A stretch of 35,280 nt of DNA from NCBI GenBank assembly GCA_016713335.1, contig JADJPH010000037.1, positions 32,501-67,780 on the forward strand, in the 5' to 3' direction. The notes beneath the pieces are model-generated. The model was not told the DNA's origin and ran no database searches. It was given only the letters and a program-made list of their open reading frames with translations. This document shows, piece by piece, positions 6,105 to 13,752 of the stretch (the first letter of the stretch is position 1; each line of letters begins with the position of its first letter). Source of the stretch: Candidatus Fredericiella danica. Its GTDB lineage: Bacteria; Chloroflexota; Anaerolineae; Caldilineales; Caldilineaceae. The translations under genes and the position numbers were made by a program.

Positions 6105-9065
6105 ATGCCAAGCTTTCGCTTGCTGAAACATCAACAATACGATAACTCTGCCGAACGCCTGCCTTCTTCCATCCAGCGCAAAGCGACGTGGTCGCAGGTC
6201 CTGCTCGGCACGCGTGGTCGGACGCCCAGCGTCAAAACCACCACCGGCTACAACGCGCGCTGGCGGCGGACGCCCGTTCAGGGTTTTCACTATTATCTCT
6301 GGTGGATCCCGCTCAGTGAGACGAACCTCGTCTCCGCAACGGAAAGCGCCGAACCGGGCCGCACCATCCTGGTCCACTCCATCCGCCACCACGACGAGAC
6401 CGATGAACCGATCATCCTGCATAGCCTGGATGAGTTTGAAGAGGTGCCCATCACCAGTCTCGACCCGCGCTTTGATGAACAGCGGGCGGTGGGGGATCGG
6501 CTGACCCATGATCAGTTGTCGCTGGCCACGATCAAGGGGCTGCCCGGCAGCGGCAAGACCATCTCTCTCTTCTATCTGGTGCGTGATCTGGCCGGCTACC
6601 TGGGCCATCAACGTATTCTCTATGTCACCTATACCTCACGCCTGAAGCGTGCGGCGCGTGAGTTTCTTGCCGTCCAGGGGGACCTGCTCGACCAGCAGAT
6701 CCGCGTGCGCACCTTCAACGAATTGGTCGGCGAAGTGCTCAATGAGCCTGCACCCTATGTCGACCCGTTCGGCGATCTTGCCGATTTCGCCCGCTACCTG
6801 GATTTGCAGAATCCTTCTTCACTGGGGGCATGGCGCAAGTTCCCGGCGACGCTCTACACGGAACTACGGGGCTACCTGTTTGGCCGCACCTTTCCTGAGA
6901 GTTTTCATTTGCCCGACAAGGCAGCGGAGCGGCTGCTTTTCAACGATATCAACTTGACCGCTGCGCGCTACGCTGCCACCCGTGAACTGTCGGCACAGGA
7001 TGCCGACCTGGCGTTTAAGCTGGCAGACCGCCTGCGCTCGACACCCTTCTTCACCGATCAACGCGCGGTGACGCGTGCCTTGCCGGCGGTCAACTCAGGT
7101 CGCCTGCCCCCCTGGCTGCGCGAGATCGACGCCCTGATCATTGACGAAGTGCAGGACATGACGATGCTGCAGATCGCCTTGATCGGCGAACTGGCGCGCG
7201 TGCGGTTGCGCCGGCGCCCCGATCTGCCGTTGGCGGTCGCATTGGCGGGCGACGAGTCGCAAGTTGTCCAACCAAGTGGCTTTGAATGGGGCGCCGCCAA
7301 AGACCTGATGCGCGCCATGCTTGGCGTCAACCCCGCGGAGTTTGAGTACCGGCACCAGCGGCGCGCCCCGCGGAACCTGGCGCGCCTCATCGACAACGCC
7401 TGGAATTTCTACAGCTACCTTCCAAAGACCCTGCGTCCAAGCGCCAATCGTCAGACCTTCATCGATGATGCCGGCGTCGAATTGGCGCATTCGAAACCGC
7501 CGCCCGGCAGCGAGGATGATAACGGGCGCTTGTTGATCTGTCCGCTGCCTGAAGAGATGCGGGACGGCAGCGAGGCCGGGCGCGTCCGCTGGGCTGAATT
7601 GGCCGGCGAACTGGCCAGTCTGCCCGGTCGTGCCTTGATTGACCTGACTGAAGACCTGTTGCCCGTCCTTGCCACAGCCGGCGATGACAAAGGCGATGAA
7701 GCGATCTTTGTGGTACGGGAGATTAAGGGCCTGGAGCGCGGCACGGTGCTGCTCTACGGGCTCAATGCCGTCTACGAGGCGGCTGTGCGCCTGGCCGAGG
7801 GTGCAGGCGATAACCTGCCGCGCCTCGAGGCCCGGCGCCTATTTGACGAGATGCGAGTTGCGCTCAGCCGCGCGACCGACAAGCTGATTATCCTGGAGTC
7901 CCCTGACGCCCCGGTTTTGACTGAATTGCAAGTGGATCAACTGGAAGGCCGCTTTGTGATCGGTTGGGATAGCCTCCTCGATATGCTCCGGACCGAGGAA
8001 ATGTCAGAGATCGAAGTGGTGGAAGGCTATCTCGATGAAGTTGATGATCTGGTCGAGCGCGGCCGTTGGGAGCAGGCGCGGCGGCGCAATCGCCGGGCAT
8101 ACGATTTTGCGATGCAGCTCAGCGACAGCGCCCTGGCGGTTGACGCGCAGGAGCAGTACATTCGCACCTTCCTGGCCGAAGCCGAGGACTTCGTGCAACG
8201 TGATCAGTTGCACGAAGCCTACGTTTTGAACCGCCAGGGGTTTGACCTGGCGGAAGCACATGGCGACCCTGAGGTGATTGCGGATGTTGACGAACAACTG
8301 CAGTCGATTCGCAACGCTGTGGAGCGCAAGGTCGATGCGGTGGTTGGGATGGCGAGAACCGCTGCCGGTAGGAACGATCTTGCGCTCGCCTATTCCATTG
8401 CCCAGGGCGCAACCGATCTGCTGAGCATCATGCACGACCCTGCGCTGCAGGCAAAGCTCGATGAGGCCATGGTGGAATACGGCTGGCAGTGGGGTATCCA
8501 ACTCCTGGAACAAGGTAAGGATGCCGCGGACCGCTTGCCGGAACTCTTTAAGGGGCTGGCCGACGCAATGCTGCGACAGTCGGATCGTGACGGCTCCCAG
8601 GTAGCCCAAATCATCGCAGAACGCTATCGTTCTGTCCCGCTGCACGCCGAGCTGGCCCCGGCGCACATCAGCAAATTGATCCGGTACATCGACCACTACC
8701 TCGAGGTCGTTGCGCCGCTCAACCTGGAAGCAGCCGCCTTTGTCTTTGTGGAAGAGTGGCTGGAAGAGGCGTTTGACCAGTTGGATGGGCACACCGAACT
8801 ATATTATGACTGGGCGCTCATGGGGCAGACCTATGCTGCGCTGACCGATTATCCCCCGCTTGACGAGCGCCTTTGGGATCTTGAAAATCGGGTGGAGTTA
8901 AGCGCCGGCCCAGCGTGGAAAGCCACGACGACGGACGAGCATCTGCTCAAGTTTGCGGCGTTCAGTGCTGCGTACAACGACTCGCCCGCTCTCGCCCGGC
9001 AGGTGAGGAATCAGACGCAGACTGATCGCTCACCTGTGCTATACTGGACGCACTTTCGGATGTAA
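6105..9065 (+). CDS. SF1 (UvrD-like) helicase with RelE/ParE-like N-terminal domain and helical C-terminal repeats
   Basis: This is a 986-residue ATPase of helicase superfamily 1. Walker A is 'GLPGSGKT' (145-152) and motif II is 'DEVQD' (347-351), both UvrD-type. A motif V-like 'EIKGLERGTVLLYG' and motif VI-like 'EMRVALSRATDKLIIL' (about 585-600) close the motor. Residues 1 to about 105 follow the pattern of a RelE/ParE toxin fold: 'FRLLKHQQYDNSAERLP', 'ARWRRTPVQGFHYYLWWIPL', then a strand ending 'ILVHSIRHHDE', like the 'RlRvgdyRi.y ... ilhigHR' pattern of such toxins. Residues about 640-890 are helical, TPR-like pairs ('VDDLVERGRWEQARRRNRRAYD' pattern repeated). No separate nuclease motif was seen. 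The ATG at 6105 is chosen as the first in frame after the inverted repeat. Uma2 follows 14 bases downstream. Helicase identity is firm; the RelE-like assignment is pattern-based. A role in defence or RNA/DNA quality control is conjecture. Confidence 0.85.
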   Translation: MPSFRLLKHQQYDNSAERLPSSIQRKATWSQVLLGTRGRTPSVKTTTGYNARWRRTPVQGFHYYLWWIPLSETNLVSATESAEPGRTILVHSIRHHDETDEPIILHSLDEFEEVPITSLDPRFDEQRAVGDRLTHDQLSLATIKGLPGSGKTISLFYLVRDLAGYLGHQRILYVTYTSRLKRAAREFLAVQGDLLDQQIRVRTFNELVGEVLNEPAPYVDPFGDLADFARYLDLQNPSSLGAWRKFPATLYTELRGYLFGRTFPESFHLPDKAAERLLFNDINLTAARYAATRELSAQDADLAFKLADRLRSTPFFTDQRAVTRALPAVNSGRLPPWLREIDALIIDEVQDMTMLQIALIGELARVRLRRRPDLPLAVALAGDESQVVQPSGFEWGAAKDLMRAMLGVNPAEFEYRHQRRAPRNLARLIDNAWNFYSYLPKTLRPSANRQTFIDDAGVELAHSKPPPGSEDDNGRLLICPLPEEMRDGSEAGRVRWAELAGELASLPGRALIDLTEDLLPVLATAGDDKGDEAIFVVREIKGLERGTVLLYGLNAVYEAAVRLAEGAGDNLPRLEARRLFDEMRVALSRATDKLIILESPDAPVLTELQVDQLEGRFVIGWDSLLDMLRTEEMSEIEVVEGYLDEVDDLVERGRWEQARRRNRRAYDFAMQLSDSALAVDAQEQYIRTFLAEAEDFVQRDQLHEAYVLNRQGFDLAEAHGDPEVIADVDEQLQSIRNAVERKVDAVVGMARTAAGRNDLALAYSIAQGATDLLSIMHDPALQAKLDEAMVEYGWQWGIQLLEQGKDAADRLPELFKGLADAMLRQSDRDGSQVAQIIAERYRSVPLHAELAPAHISKLIRYIDHYLEVVAPLNLEAAAFVFVEEWLEEAFDQLDGHTELYYDWALMGQTYAALTDYPPLDERLWDLENRVELSAGPAWKATTTDEHLLKFAAFSAAYNDSPALARQVRNQTQTDRSPVLYWTHFRM

Positions 9066-9079
9066 GCAGGGGAGGCCCG

Positions 9080-9643
9080 ATGGCTGTCAGCATGGCGCCA
9101 CCAGACACCACCACCATGATCACCGGCGAAGCGTTACTCGCCATGGGCGACATCGGACCGGTGGAATTAGTTGACGGAAGGATCGTCCACATGAGCCCCA
9201 CAGGTGGCGTTCACGGCCGGGTGGAACTACGACTTGCGCGCCGGCTGGATGAGTTTGTCGAACAGCGTCGTCTGGGGTTTGTGCTGGTCGGTGAGACCGG
9301 CATTTACACACGCCGGAACCCCGATCGCGTGCGCGGCATGGATATTGCCTTTGTCTCCAACACCCGCGCCCAGGCGATGCCTACAGGGTTTCTCACCGTT
9401 GCCCCGGAACTGATTGTCGAGATCGTTTCGCCTTCCGATACCTGGGTGGAGATCCAGGAAAAGATCGACGAGTATTTTGCGCTGGGCGTTGACTTCATCT
9501 GGATCGTGGACCCCAAGAATCGCCAGGTGCTGGTGCATCGGGGATCGAATGAAGTTGTCCGGCTTTCGGGCGGCGACATGCTGCGCGGAGAAGGTATTTT
9601 GGACGGGTTTGCCCTCCCGCTCCCACTCCTGTTTGCGGAATAG
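9080..9643 (+). CDS. Uma2 family (DUF820) PD-(D/E)XK endonuclease
   Basis: This 187-residue protein fits the Uma2 family of restriction-endonuclease-fold proteins, which are abundant in Cyanobacteria and Chloroflexota and mostly of unknown role. The family order is clear: 'VELVDGRIVHMSPTGGVHG' (about 28-46), 'GMDIAFVS' with Asp88 (the usual PD is MD here), 'PELIVEIVSPSD' with Glu114, Lys128 in 'QEKIDEYFALGVDFIWIVDP', and the end 'LDGFALPLPLLF'. All predicted catalytic residues are present, so it should be an active nuclease fold. A strong ribosome site GGGGAGG (9069-9075) precedes the ATG. It starts 14 bases after the helicase stop and ends 12 bases before mtaB, so it is very likely co-transcribed with both. 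Whether it works with the helicase is not known. Confidence 0.93.
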   Translation: MAVSMAPPDTTTMITGEALLAMGDIGPVELVDGRIVHMSPTGGVHGRVELRLARRLDEFVEQRRLGFVLVGETGIYTRRNPDRVRGMDIAFVSNTRAQAMPTGFLTVAPELIVEIVSPSDTWVEIQEKIDEYFALGVDFIWIVDPKNRQVLVHRGSNEVVRLSGGDMLRGEGILDGFALPLPLLFAE

Positions 9644-9655
9644 CTGTCGCTTCGT

Positions 9656-11009
9656 ATGCGCGTCTTCCTCGACCAGATCTGCTGCCGGCTGAACTATAGC
9701 GAAATGGAGACCCTGGCGCAGCAGTTGCGCCGGGCGGGGCATGCTATTGTCGGGACGCCCGAAGACGCCCAGGTGATTGTCTTCAACTCCTGCGCGGTGA
9801 CCGCCGGCGCCGAGCGCGACAGCCGCAAGCGGATCGGCGCACTGCACCGCGCCAATGGCGCGGCCCGCATCGCGGTGACTGGTTGCCTGGCAACCCTGGC
9901 GCCGCAGCGCGCCGGGACGCTGCCGGGCGTGGCGCTGGTGGCGCCAAACGATCAGAAAGATCTGTTGCGCGATCTACTCGAACCGTGGAGCGCAGTGCTC
10001 GATGGCCCTGCCGACCTCGCCCGGATGCACCCGGATGGCGAACCTTTTTCATTCCCGGAGGAGGGCGCCCCCACGACCACGCGCACCGCGCCTTTGTGAA
10101 GGTGCAGGACGGCTGCAACAACCGGTGCACCTTCTGCATCGTCACCTGCGCTGCGGCGCCAGCCACAGCCGGCAGCTAGCGGATGTGGTGACCGAGGTGC
10201 AGGCGCTGGCGGCTGCGGGTGTGAAAGAGGCGGTCTTGACGGGGGTCCATCTGGGCAGCTATGGCCGCGATCTGCCCGGCGCAGCCAATTCGGATTTGAA
10301 GCACCTGGTGGCGGCGATTCTGCAGGAGACCGAAATTCAGCGGCTGCGGCTCAGCAGCCTGGAACCGTGGGAATTGGCCGGCGGCTTCTTTGACCTCTGG
10401 GCGCGTTGGCCAGAGCGGCTTTGCCCGCATCTGCACATGCCCTTGCAAGCCGGCACGGACCGGCAACTGCGGGCGATGGCGCGGCGCTGCACGGTGTCCA
10501 GTTTTCGCAGTCTGGTAGAAGAGGCCCGCATCGCCATCCCAAACCTGATCGTGACCACGGACCTCATTGCGGGTTTTCCAGGCGAAAGTGAAGCGGACTT
10601 CGAGGAAGGGCTGGCATTTGTCGAGACGCTCCGCTTTGCCCACGCCCACGTCTTTCCATTCAGTGCACGTACGGGAACTGCTGCGGCGGGATATTCGGGA
10701 CATGTGCCGGTGGAGGTGAAGCGGGAGCGCGTGCGTCGCTTACAGGCGGTGGTCGAGAAGACCGGGAACACGGAACGCAGCCGGTTTGTGGGCGCCACGC
10801 TACCCGTGCTGTGGGAAGGCCAGGGCCGGGAATTGGCCGATCAATCCGGACGGTTGTGGGCGGGTCTCACCGGCAACTATCTGCGTGTGCTGGCGGTGGC
10901 GCCGGCTGAGTGGGAACTACGCAACCAGATCACCGAATGTAGCATTGCAGCGGTTGAGGGCGAGGCGCTGATTGGCGTTCTCCCGGAACTGCAACTCACC
11001 AGGAGATAG
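9656..11009 (+). CDS. mtaB: MtaB-type tRNA methylthiotransferase (t6A37 to ms2t6A37), two frameshifts
   Basis: This radical-SAM enzyme adds a methylthio group to N6-threonylcarbamoyl-adenosine at tRNA position 37. The N-terminal UPF0004 domain (9656 on) has cluster cysteines in 'CCRLNYSE', 'NSCAVT' and 'VTGCLA'. The radical-SAM motif CxxxCxxC is 'CNNRCTFC' at about 10120. The rest, 'LADVVTEVQALAAAGVKEAVLTGVHLG' through 'TTDLIAGFPGE' to a TRAM-like end, is in a third frame stopping at 11009. Two breaks are needed. Near 10066-10072 a C6 read as C5 restores 'PHDHAHRAFVKVQDGC'. Near 10150-10165 'CIVTCA' must join 'CGASHSRQLADVV'. The second break lies just after the catalytic cysteines, so the protein cannot be made as read. 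No other disabling change is visible, which argues for sequence error or very recent mutation. It is fourth-codon close to its neighbours: 12 bases after Uma2 and 4 before the zinc-ribbon gene. Confidence 0.85.
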
Positions 11010-11013
11010 CGGC

Positions 11014-11499
11014 ATGCAAATCGTCAAGCTTCAGTGTCCGGCTTGCGGTGCGGCCATTACGGCGCCGCAGACAGGCCGGGAGTTCGCTTGCTCCTACTGC
11101 GGCACCCAACTTGCCGCGGTCCAGGAAGGCGGCGGCGCCAGCCTTGTCGAGACGAAGCCGGAGATAAAAGCGCCAGTTCAGGCGCCGACGCCGGTCACTG
11201 TTGCCGTTCCGAATCATTCCGATGCAAACGGGCGGGGCTGCATCGCGGCGCTGATCATGTGGTTAATTGGGGGACCGTTGGTGGTTTCCCTGCTGATGTT
11301 GCCGATCGTGATGATTGCGCCAACCGACGCGGAGGGACAGGTGATCGTGCCGGATGCGGTCTCGGCGTGCGTCGGGCTTAGCTTGGTTGGCATCCCGTTG
11401 TTGCTTGCCGTGTATGCGTTTGTCTATTTTCGCCGGCGCGAGAATTCGGTGTGGGGGTATTTCACAACCCCGTTTCGTCTGATGAGGCGGCGGAAGTGA
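11014..11499 (+). CDS. Small zinc-ribbon protein with two membrane helices
   Basis: This 161-residue protein begins with a zinc ribbon (Cys8, Cys11, Cys26, Cys29; 'CPACG' and 'CSYCG'). A Pro/Val-rich linker follows, then two hydrophobic segments (about 74-102 and 118-140) and a basic tail ending 'RLMRRRK'. The ribbon should face the cytoplasm. The ATG at 11014 is chosen because AGGAG (11001-11005) lies 8 bases before it; an upstream in-frame ATG at 10972 lies inside mtaB. It starts 4 bases after the mtaB stop, so it belongs to the same transcript. No specific function is recognised. Confidence 0.8.
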   Translation: MQIVKLQCPACGAAITAPQTGREFACSYCGTQLAAVQEGGGASLVETKPEIKAPVQAPTPVTVAVPNHSDANGRGCIAALIMWLIGGPLVVSLLMLPIVMIAPTDAEGQVIVPDAVSACVGLSLVGIPLLLAVYAFVYFRRRENSVWGYFTTPFRLMRRRK

Positions 11500-11518
11500 A
11501 TAAACAGAGCCACGTATG

Positions 11519-12222
11519 TGAAAAACAGAGCCACGCACGTGAGTAAGTGGTTCGCGTTGCCCAAGCCGCGGCTGGTTGCAGCAGGGACAGGGGGACGGTG
11601 GGACGGGGGAGGGGGGATCACCACCCTGACGGGATGGTGCTCTGACGGACGGGGGGACGGTGGGAAACACCACCCTGACGGGATGGTGCTCTGATGTGCC
11701 AAACAGAGCCACGCACGTGAGTAAGTGGTTCGCCAGGCCCAAGCCGCGGCTGGTTGCAGCACGGACGGGGGGACGGGGGGAAACACCACCCTGACGGGAT
11801 GGTGCTCTGATGTAACAAACAGAGCCACGCACGTGAGTAAGTGGTTGGTTGCCCAAGCCGCGGCCGGTTGAAGCACACGGGGGACGGGGGGAATCACCAC
11901 CCCTGACGGGATGGTGCCTGACGTAGCAAACAGAGCCACGCACGGAGTAAGTGGTTGCCAGCCCAAGCTGCGTCCGGTTGCAGCGGGGGACGGTGGGAAT
12001 CACCACCCTCACGTGATGGTGCTCTGACGGACGGGGGGATCACCACCCTGACGGGATGGTGCTCTGACAGACGGGGGGGGCAGGGGGGACGGGGGATCAC
12101 CACCCTGACGGGATGGTGCTCTGACGGACGGGGGGACGGGGGGATCACCACCCTGACGGGATGGTGCTCTGACGGACGGGGGACGGGGGGAAACACCACC
12201 CTGACGGGATGGTGCTCTGACA
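11519..12222. repeat. Composite G-rich tandem repeat array with nine hairpin units
   Basis: About 700 bases between the zinc-ribbon gene and pheS are repeat DNA. Family one is ~110-116 bases long and begins AACAGAGCCACGCACGTGAG, with a conserved AAGCCGCGGCTGGTTG block; four copies start near 11524, 11702, 11818 and 11929. Family two is the near-palindrome CACCACCCTGACGGGATGG, followed by TGCTCTGA and a G-rich spacer. Its nine copies start at 11619, 11668, 11784, 11895, 12001, 12041, 12098, 12146 and 12194; seven are identical in the 21-base core. The 12001 copy has compensating changes (CTCACGTGA for CTGACGGGA). Spacers such as GGGGGACGGTGGGACGGGGG could form G-quadruplexes on the plus strand. 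No gene is present; open frames here are by-products of the repeats. Confidence 0.92.
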
Positions 12223-12230
12223 GAGGCAGA

Positions 12231-12261
12231 TTCGGTCTGCGTTTGACGCGCGTGCTACAAT
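12231..12261 (+). promoter_or_regulatory. Possible pheS promoter
   Basis: TACAAT (12256-12261) resembles a -10 box and lies in the only non-repetitive stretch between the repeat array and the gene. TTCGGT (12231-12236), 19 bases upstream, is a poor -35 match. Weak support. Confidence 0.25.
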
Positions 12262-12303
12262 GATCAGACGTCGATTTCCGGTTTAATGAGCAGAGAAGAC
12301 CCT

Positions 12304-13338
12304 ATGAGCACATTGGTTGAACAACTCGAAGCACTTGGCAGAGAAGCAACCGCCGCCCTTGCTGAGGCGAAGACCACCCCCGAAACCGAGGCGTGGTATA
12401 GCGAATACCTCGGTCGCAAGGGCAAAATGACCGGTTTGCTGCGCGGGCTTGGCCAACTACCGGCTGAAGAGCGCCCGGCCGTCGGCAAAGCGGCCAATGA
12501 GATCAAAGTCGCGCTCGAAGCCGTTCTCCAGGAGCGTCAGGCTGCGTTGGCTCAGGCTGAGATGGAGGCTGCGCTGGCCGCCGAAGGCATCGACGTGACG
12601 ATGCCCGGCCGTCGCCCCCAGATGGGCAAGCTTCACCCGACGAACCAAACGCTGCGCGAAGCCTGCACGATCTTGACCCATATGGGCTTCCAAATCTTTG
12701 ATTCTGCGGAAGTCGAAACCGACGAACTCAACTTTGAACTGCTCAACTTCCCGCCCGATCACCCGGCGCGCGATATGCAGGACACCTTCTTCACGACAAA
12801 GAAGGACGTCATTTTGCGTACCCATACCAGTCCCGGGCAGATCCACGCAATGCGCCAGTATGCACCGGAGCCGATCCGTGTCATTCTGCCGGGCAAGGTG
12901 TATCGAAAAGAAGACGTGACTGCGCGCTCGGAGATGATGTTCTATCAGATCGAAGGTCTGGCGGTCGGCCGCAATATTACCTTCAGCGATCTAAAGGGCA
13001 CGCTTCTGAACTTCGCAAACCAGATGTATGGCGATGGGCGCAAGAGCCGATTCCGCAAGTCCTATTTCCCTTTCACGGAGCCAAGCGTCGAAGTCGATGT
13101 CGACTGCATCCTCTGTGGCGGCAAGGGGTGCCGCGTCTGCAAGTATTCGGGGTGGTTGGAGATCCTGGGCGCCGGCATGGTCCATCCCATCGTCCTCAAG
13201 AATGGCGGCTACGATCCCACTGTCTATAGCGGCTTTGCCTTTGGCATGGGGATCGAACGCCAGGCCATGTTGAAGCGGGGTGTTGACGACATCCGCTACT
13301 TCTATAGCAACGACGTCCGCTTCTTGGAGCGGCTCTAG
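12304..13338 (+). CDS. pheS: Phenylalanyl-tRNA synthetase alpha subunit
   Basis: This is the catalytic alpha subunit of the class II (alpha-beta)2 enzyme that charges tRNA-Phe. An N-terminal coiled coil (about 1-80, with 'YLGRKGKMTGLLRGLGQLP') binds tRNA. The catalytic core shows 'HPTNQTLREACTILTHMGF', motif 2 'RVILPGKVYRKEDVTARSEM' and motif 3 'GFAFGMGIERQAMLKRGVDD', ending 'YFYSNDVRFL'. A four-cysteine zinc-ribbon insert is present ('CILCGGKGCRVCKYSGW'), as in many non-proteobacterial PheS. The start at 12304 gives 344 residues, the normal size; an in-frame ATG at 12286 would add six. The frame is clean. pheT, usually next to pheS, is absent downstream. A hairpin follows the stop by eight bases. 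Confidence 0.97.
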   Translation: MSTLVEQLEALGREATAALAEAKTTPETEAWYSEYLGRKGKMTGLLRGLGQLPAEERPAVGKAANEIKVALEAVLQERQAALAQAEMEAALAAEGIDVTMPGRRPQMGKLHPTNQTLREACTILTHMGFQIFDSAEVETDELNFELLNFPPDHPARDMQDTFFTTKKDVILRTHTSPGQIHAMRQYAPEPIRVILPGKVYRKEDVTARSEMMFYQIEGLAVGRNITFSDLKGTLLNFANQMYGDGRKSRFRKSYFPFTEPSVEVDVDCILCGGKGCRVCKYSGWLEILGAGMVHPIVLKNGGYDPTVYSGFAFGMGIERQAMLKRGVDDIRYFYSNDVRFLERL

Positions 13339-13345
13339 CATCACC

Positions 13346-13398
13346 GCCGGCGCAGGGCAGGCAATCATTGCCCAATTGATGACGCCCCTTGCGCCGGC
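13346..13398 (+). terminator. Hairpin after pheS
   Basis: GCCGGCGCA (13346-13354) pairs perfectly with TGCGCCGGC (13390-13398). An inner stem GGCAAT/ATTGCC lies at 13360-13372. It begins eight bases after the pheS stop, as expected of a terminator, but no T-tract follows. Confidence 0.5.
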
Positions 13399-13428
13399 AA
13401 CCGACCCACCTACCATCCTCAAAAAAAT

Positions 13429-13609
13429 AGAGACTCCCGCGAAGCCGCAAAGACGCAAAGCAAGACAGCGGGAGCGTCCGCTTTGCTGCAATTCCGGCTT
13501 GTGTACGGTAAAAGAAAACACAGAGACTCCCAAAGCCGCAAAGACGCAAAGAAGGCAGCGGGAGCGTTCACTTTGCTGCAATTTTGGCTTGTGTGCTGGA
13601 TTAATTTCC
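13429..13609. repeat. Two tandem copies of a 93-base repeat
   Basis: Copies start at 13429 and 13522 with AGAGACTCCC, followed by GCCGCAAAGACGCAAAG, then CAGCGGGAGCGT, then CTTTGCTGCAATT and GGCTTGTGT. They differ at scattered bases. The CCGCAAAGACGC core is shared with the cluster at 5750-6008. GCAAAG and CTTTGC in each copy give a possible internal stem. No gene lies in 13339-13752. Confidence 0.8.
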
Positions 13610-13683
13610 AGGCTCTGGCGAGCGCAGCATGCGGAGTGGTGGGGATGTGATGAGAAGCTTGCTCACCGAATTGTCACCTGGTT

Positions 13684-13732
13684 TTGCGTACAATCTTGTC
13701 AAAACTTGTGCAAAACATTGACAGACTATATA
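13684..13732 (+). promoter_or_regulatory. Promoter region with TTGTnCAA-type repeats before the TspO-like/crtI pair
   Basis: Just upstream of the TspO-like gene lie TTGTCAA (13696-13702), TTGTGCAA (13706-13713) and TTGACAG (13718-13724); the first and third form an inverted repeat. TATATA (13727-13732) could be the -10 box. Repeated, partly palindromic TTGT..CAA boxes recall MerR-family operators known at light-regulated carotenoid genes, but no regulator gene is in the window. Confidence 0.35.
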
Positions 13733-13752
13733 GTGAAGGTAGGAGGACAGAT

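Noticed and set aside
8004..8792. Minus-strand open frame of ~260 codons
   Set aside because: Shadow within the helicase gene, no start signal or domain.
10060..10170. Programmed ribosomal frameshifting in mtaB
   Set aside because: Two breaks would be needed close together, no slippery heptamer with downstream structure is evident, and the same type of break occurs in many other genes here.
11263..12012. Minus-strand open frame of ~250 codons with repeated 'LTHVRGSV' and 'HHPVR' blocks
   Set aside because: It is a translation of the tandem repeat array; all three frames look equally repetitive, and it overlaps the end of the zinc-ribbon gene.
11519..12222. CRISPR array
   Set aside because: Units are variable in length and spaced irregularly, spacers are G-rich and similar to each other, and no cas gene is present.
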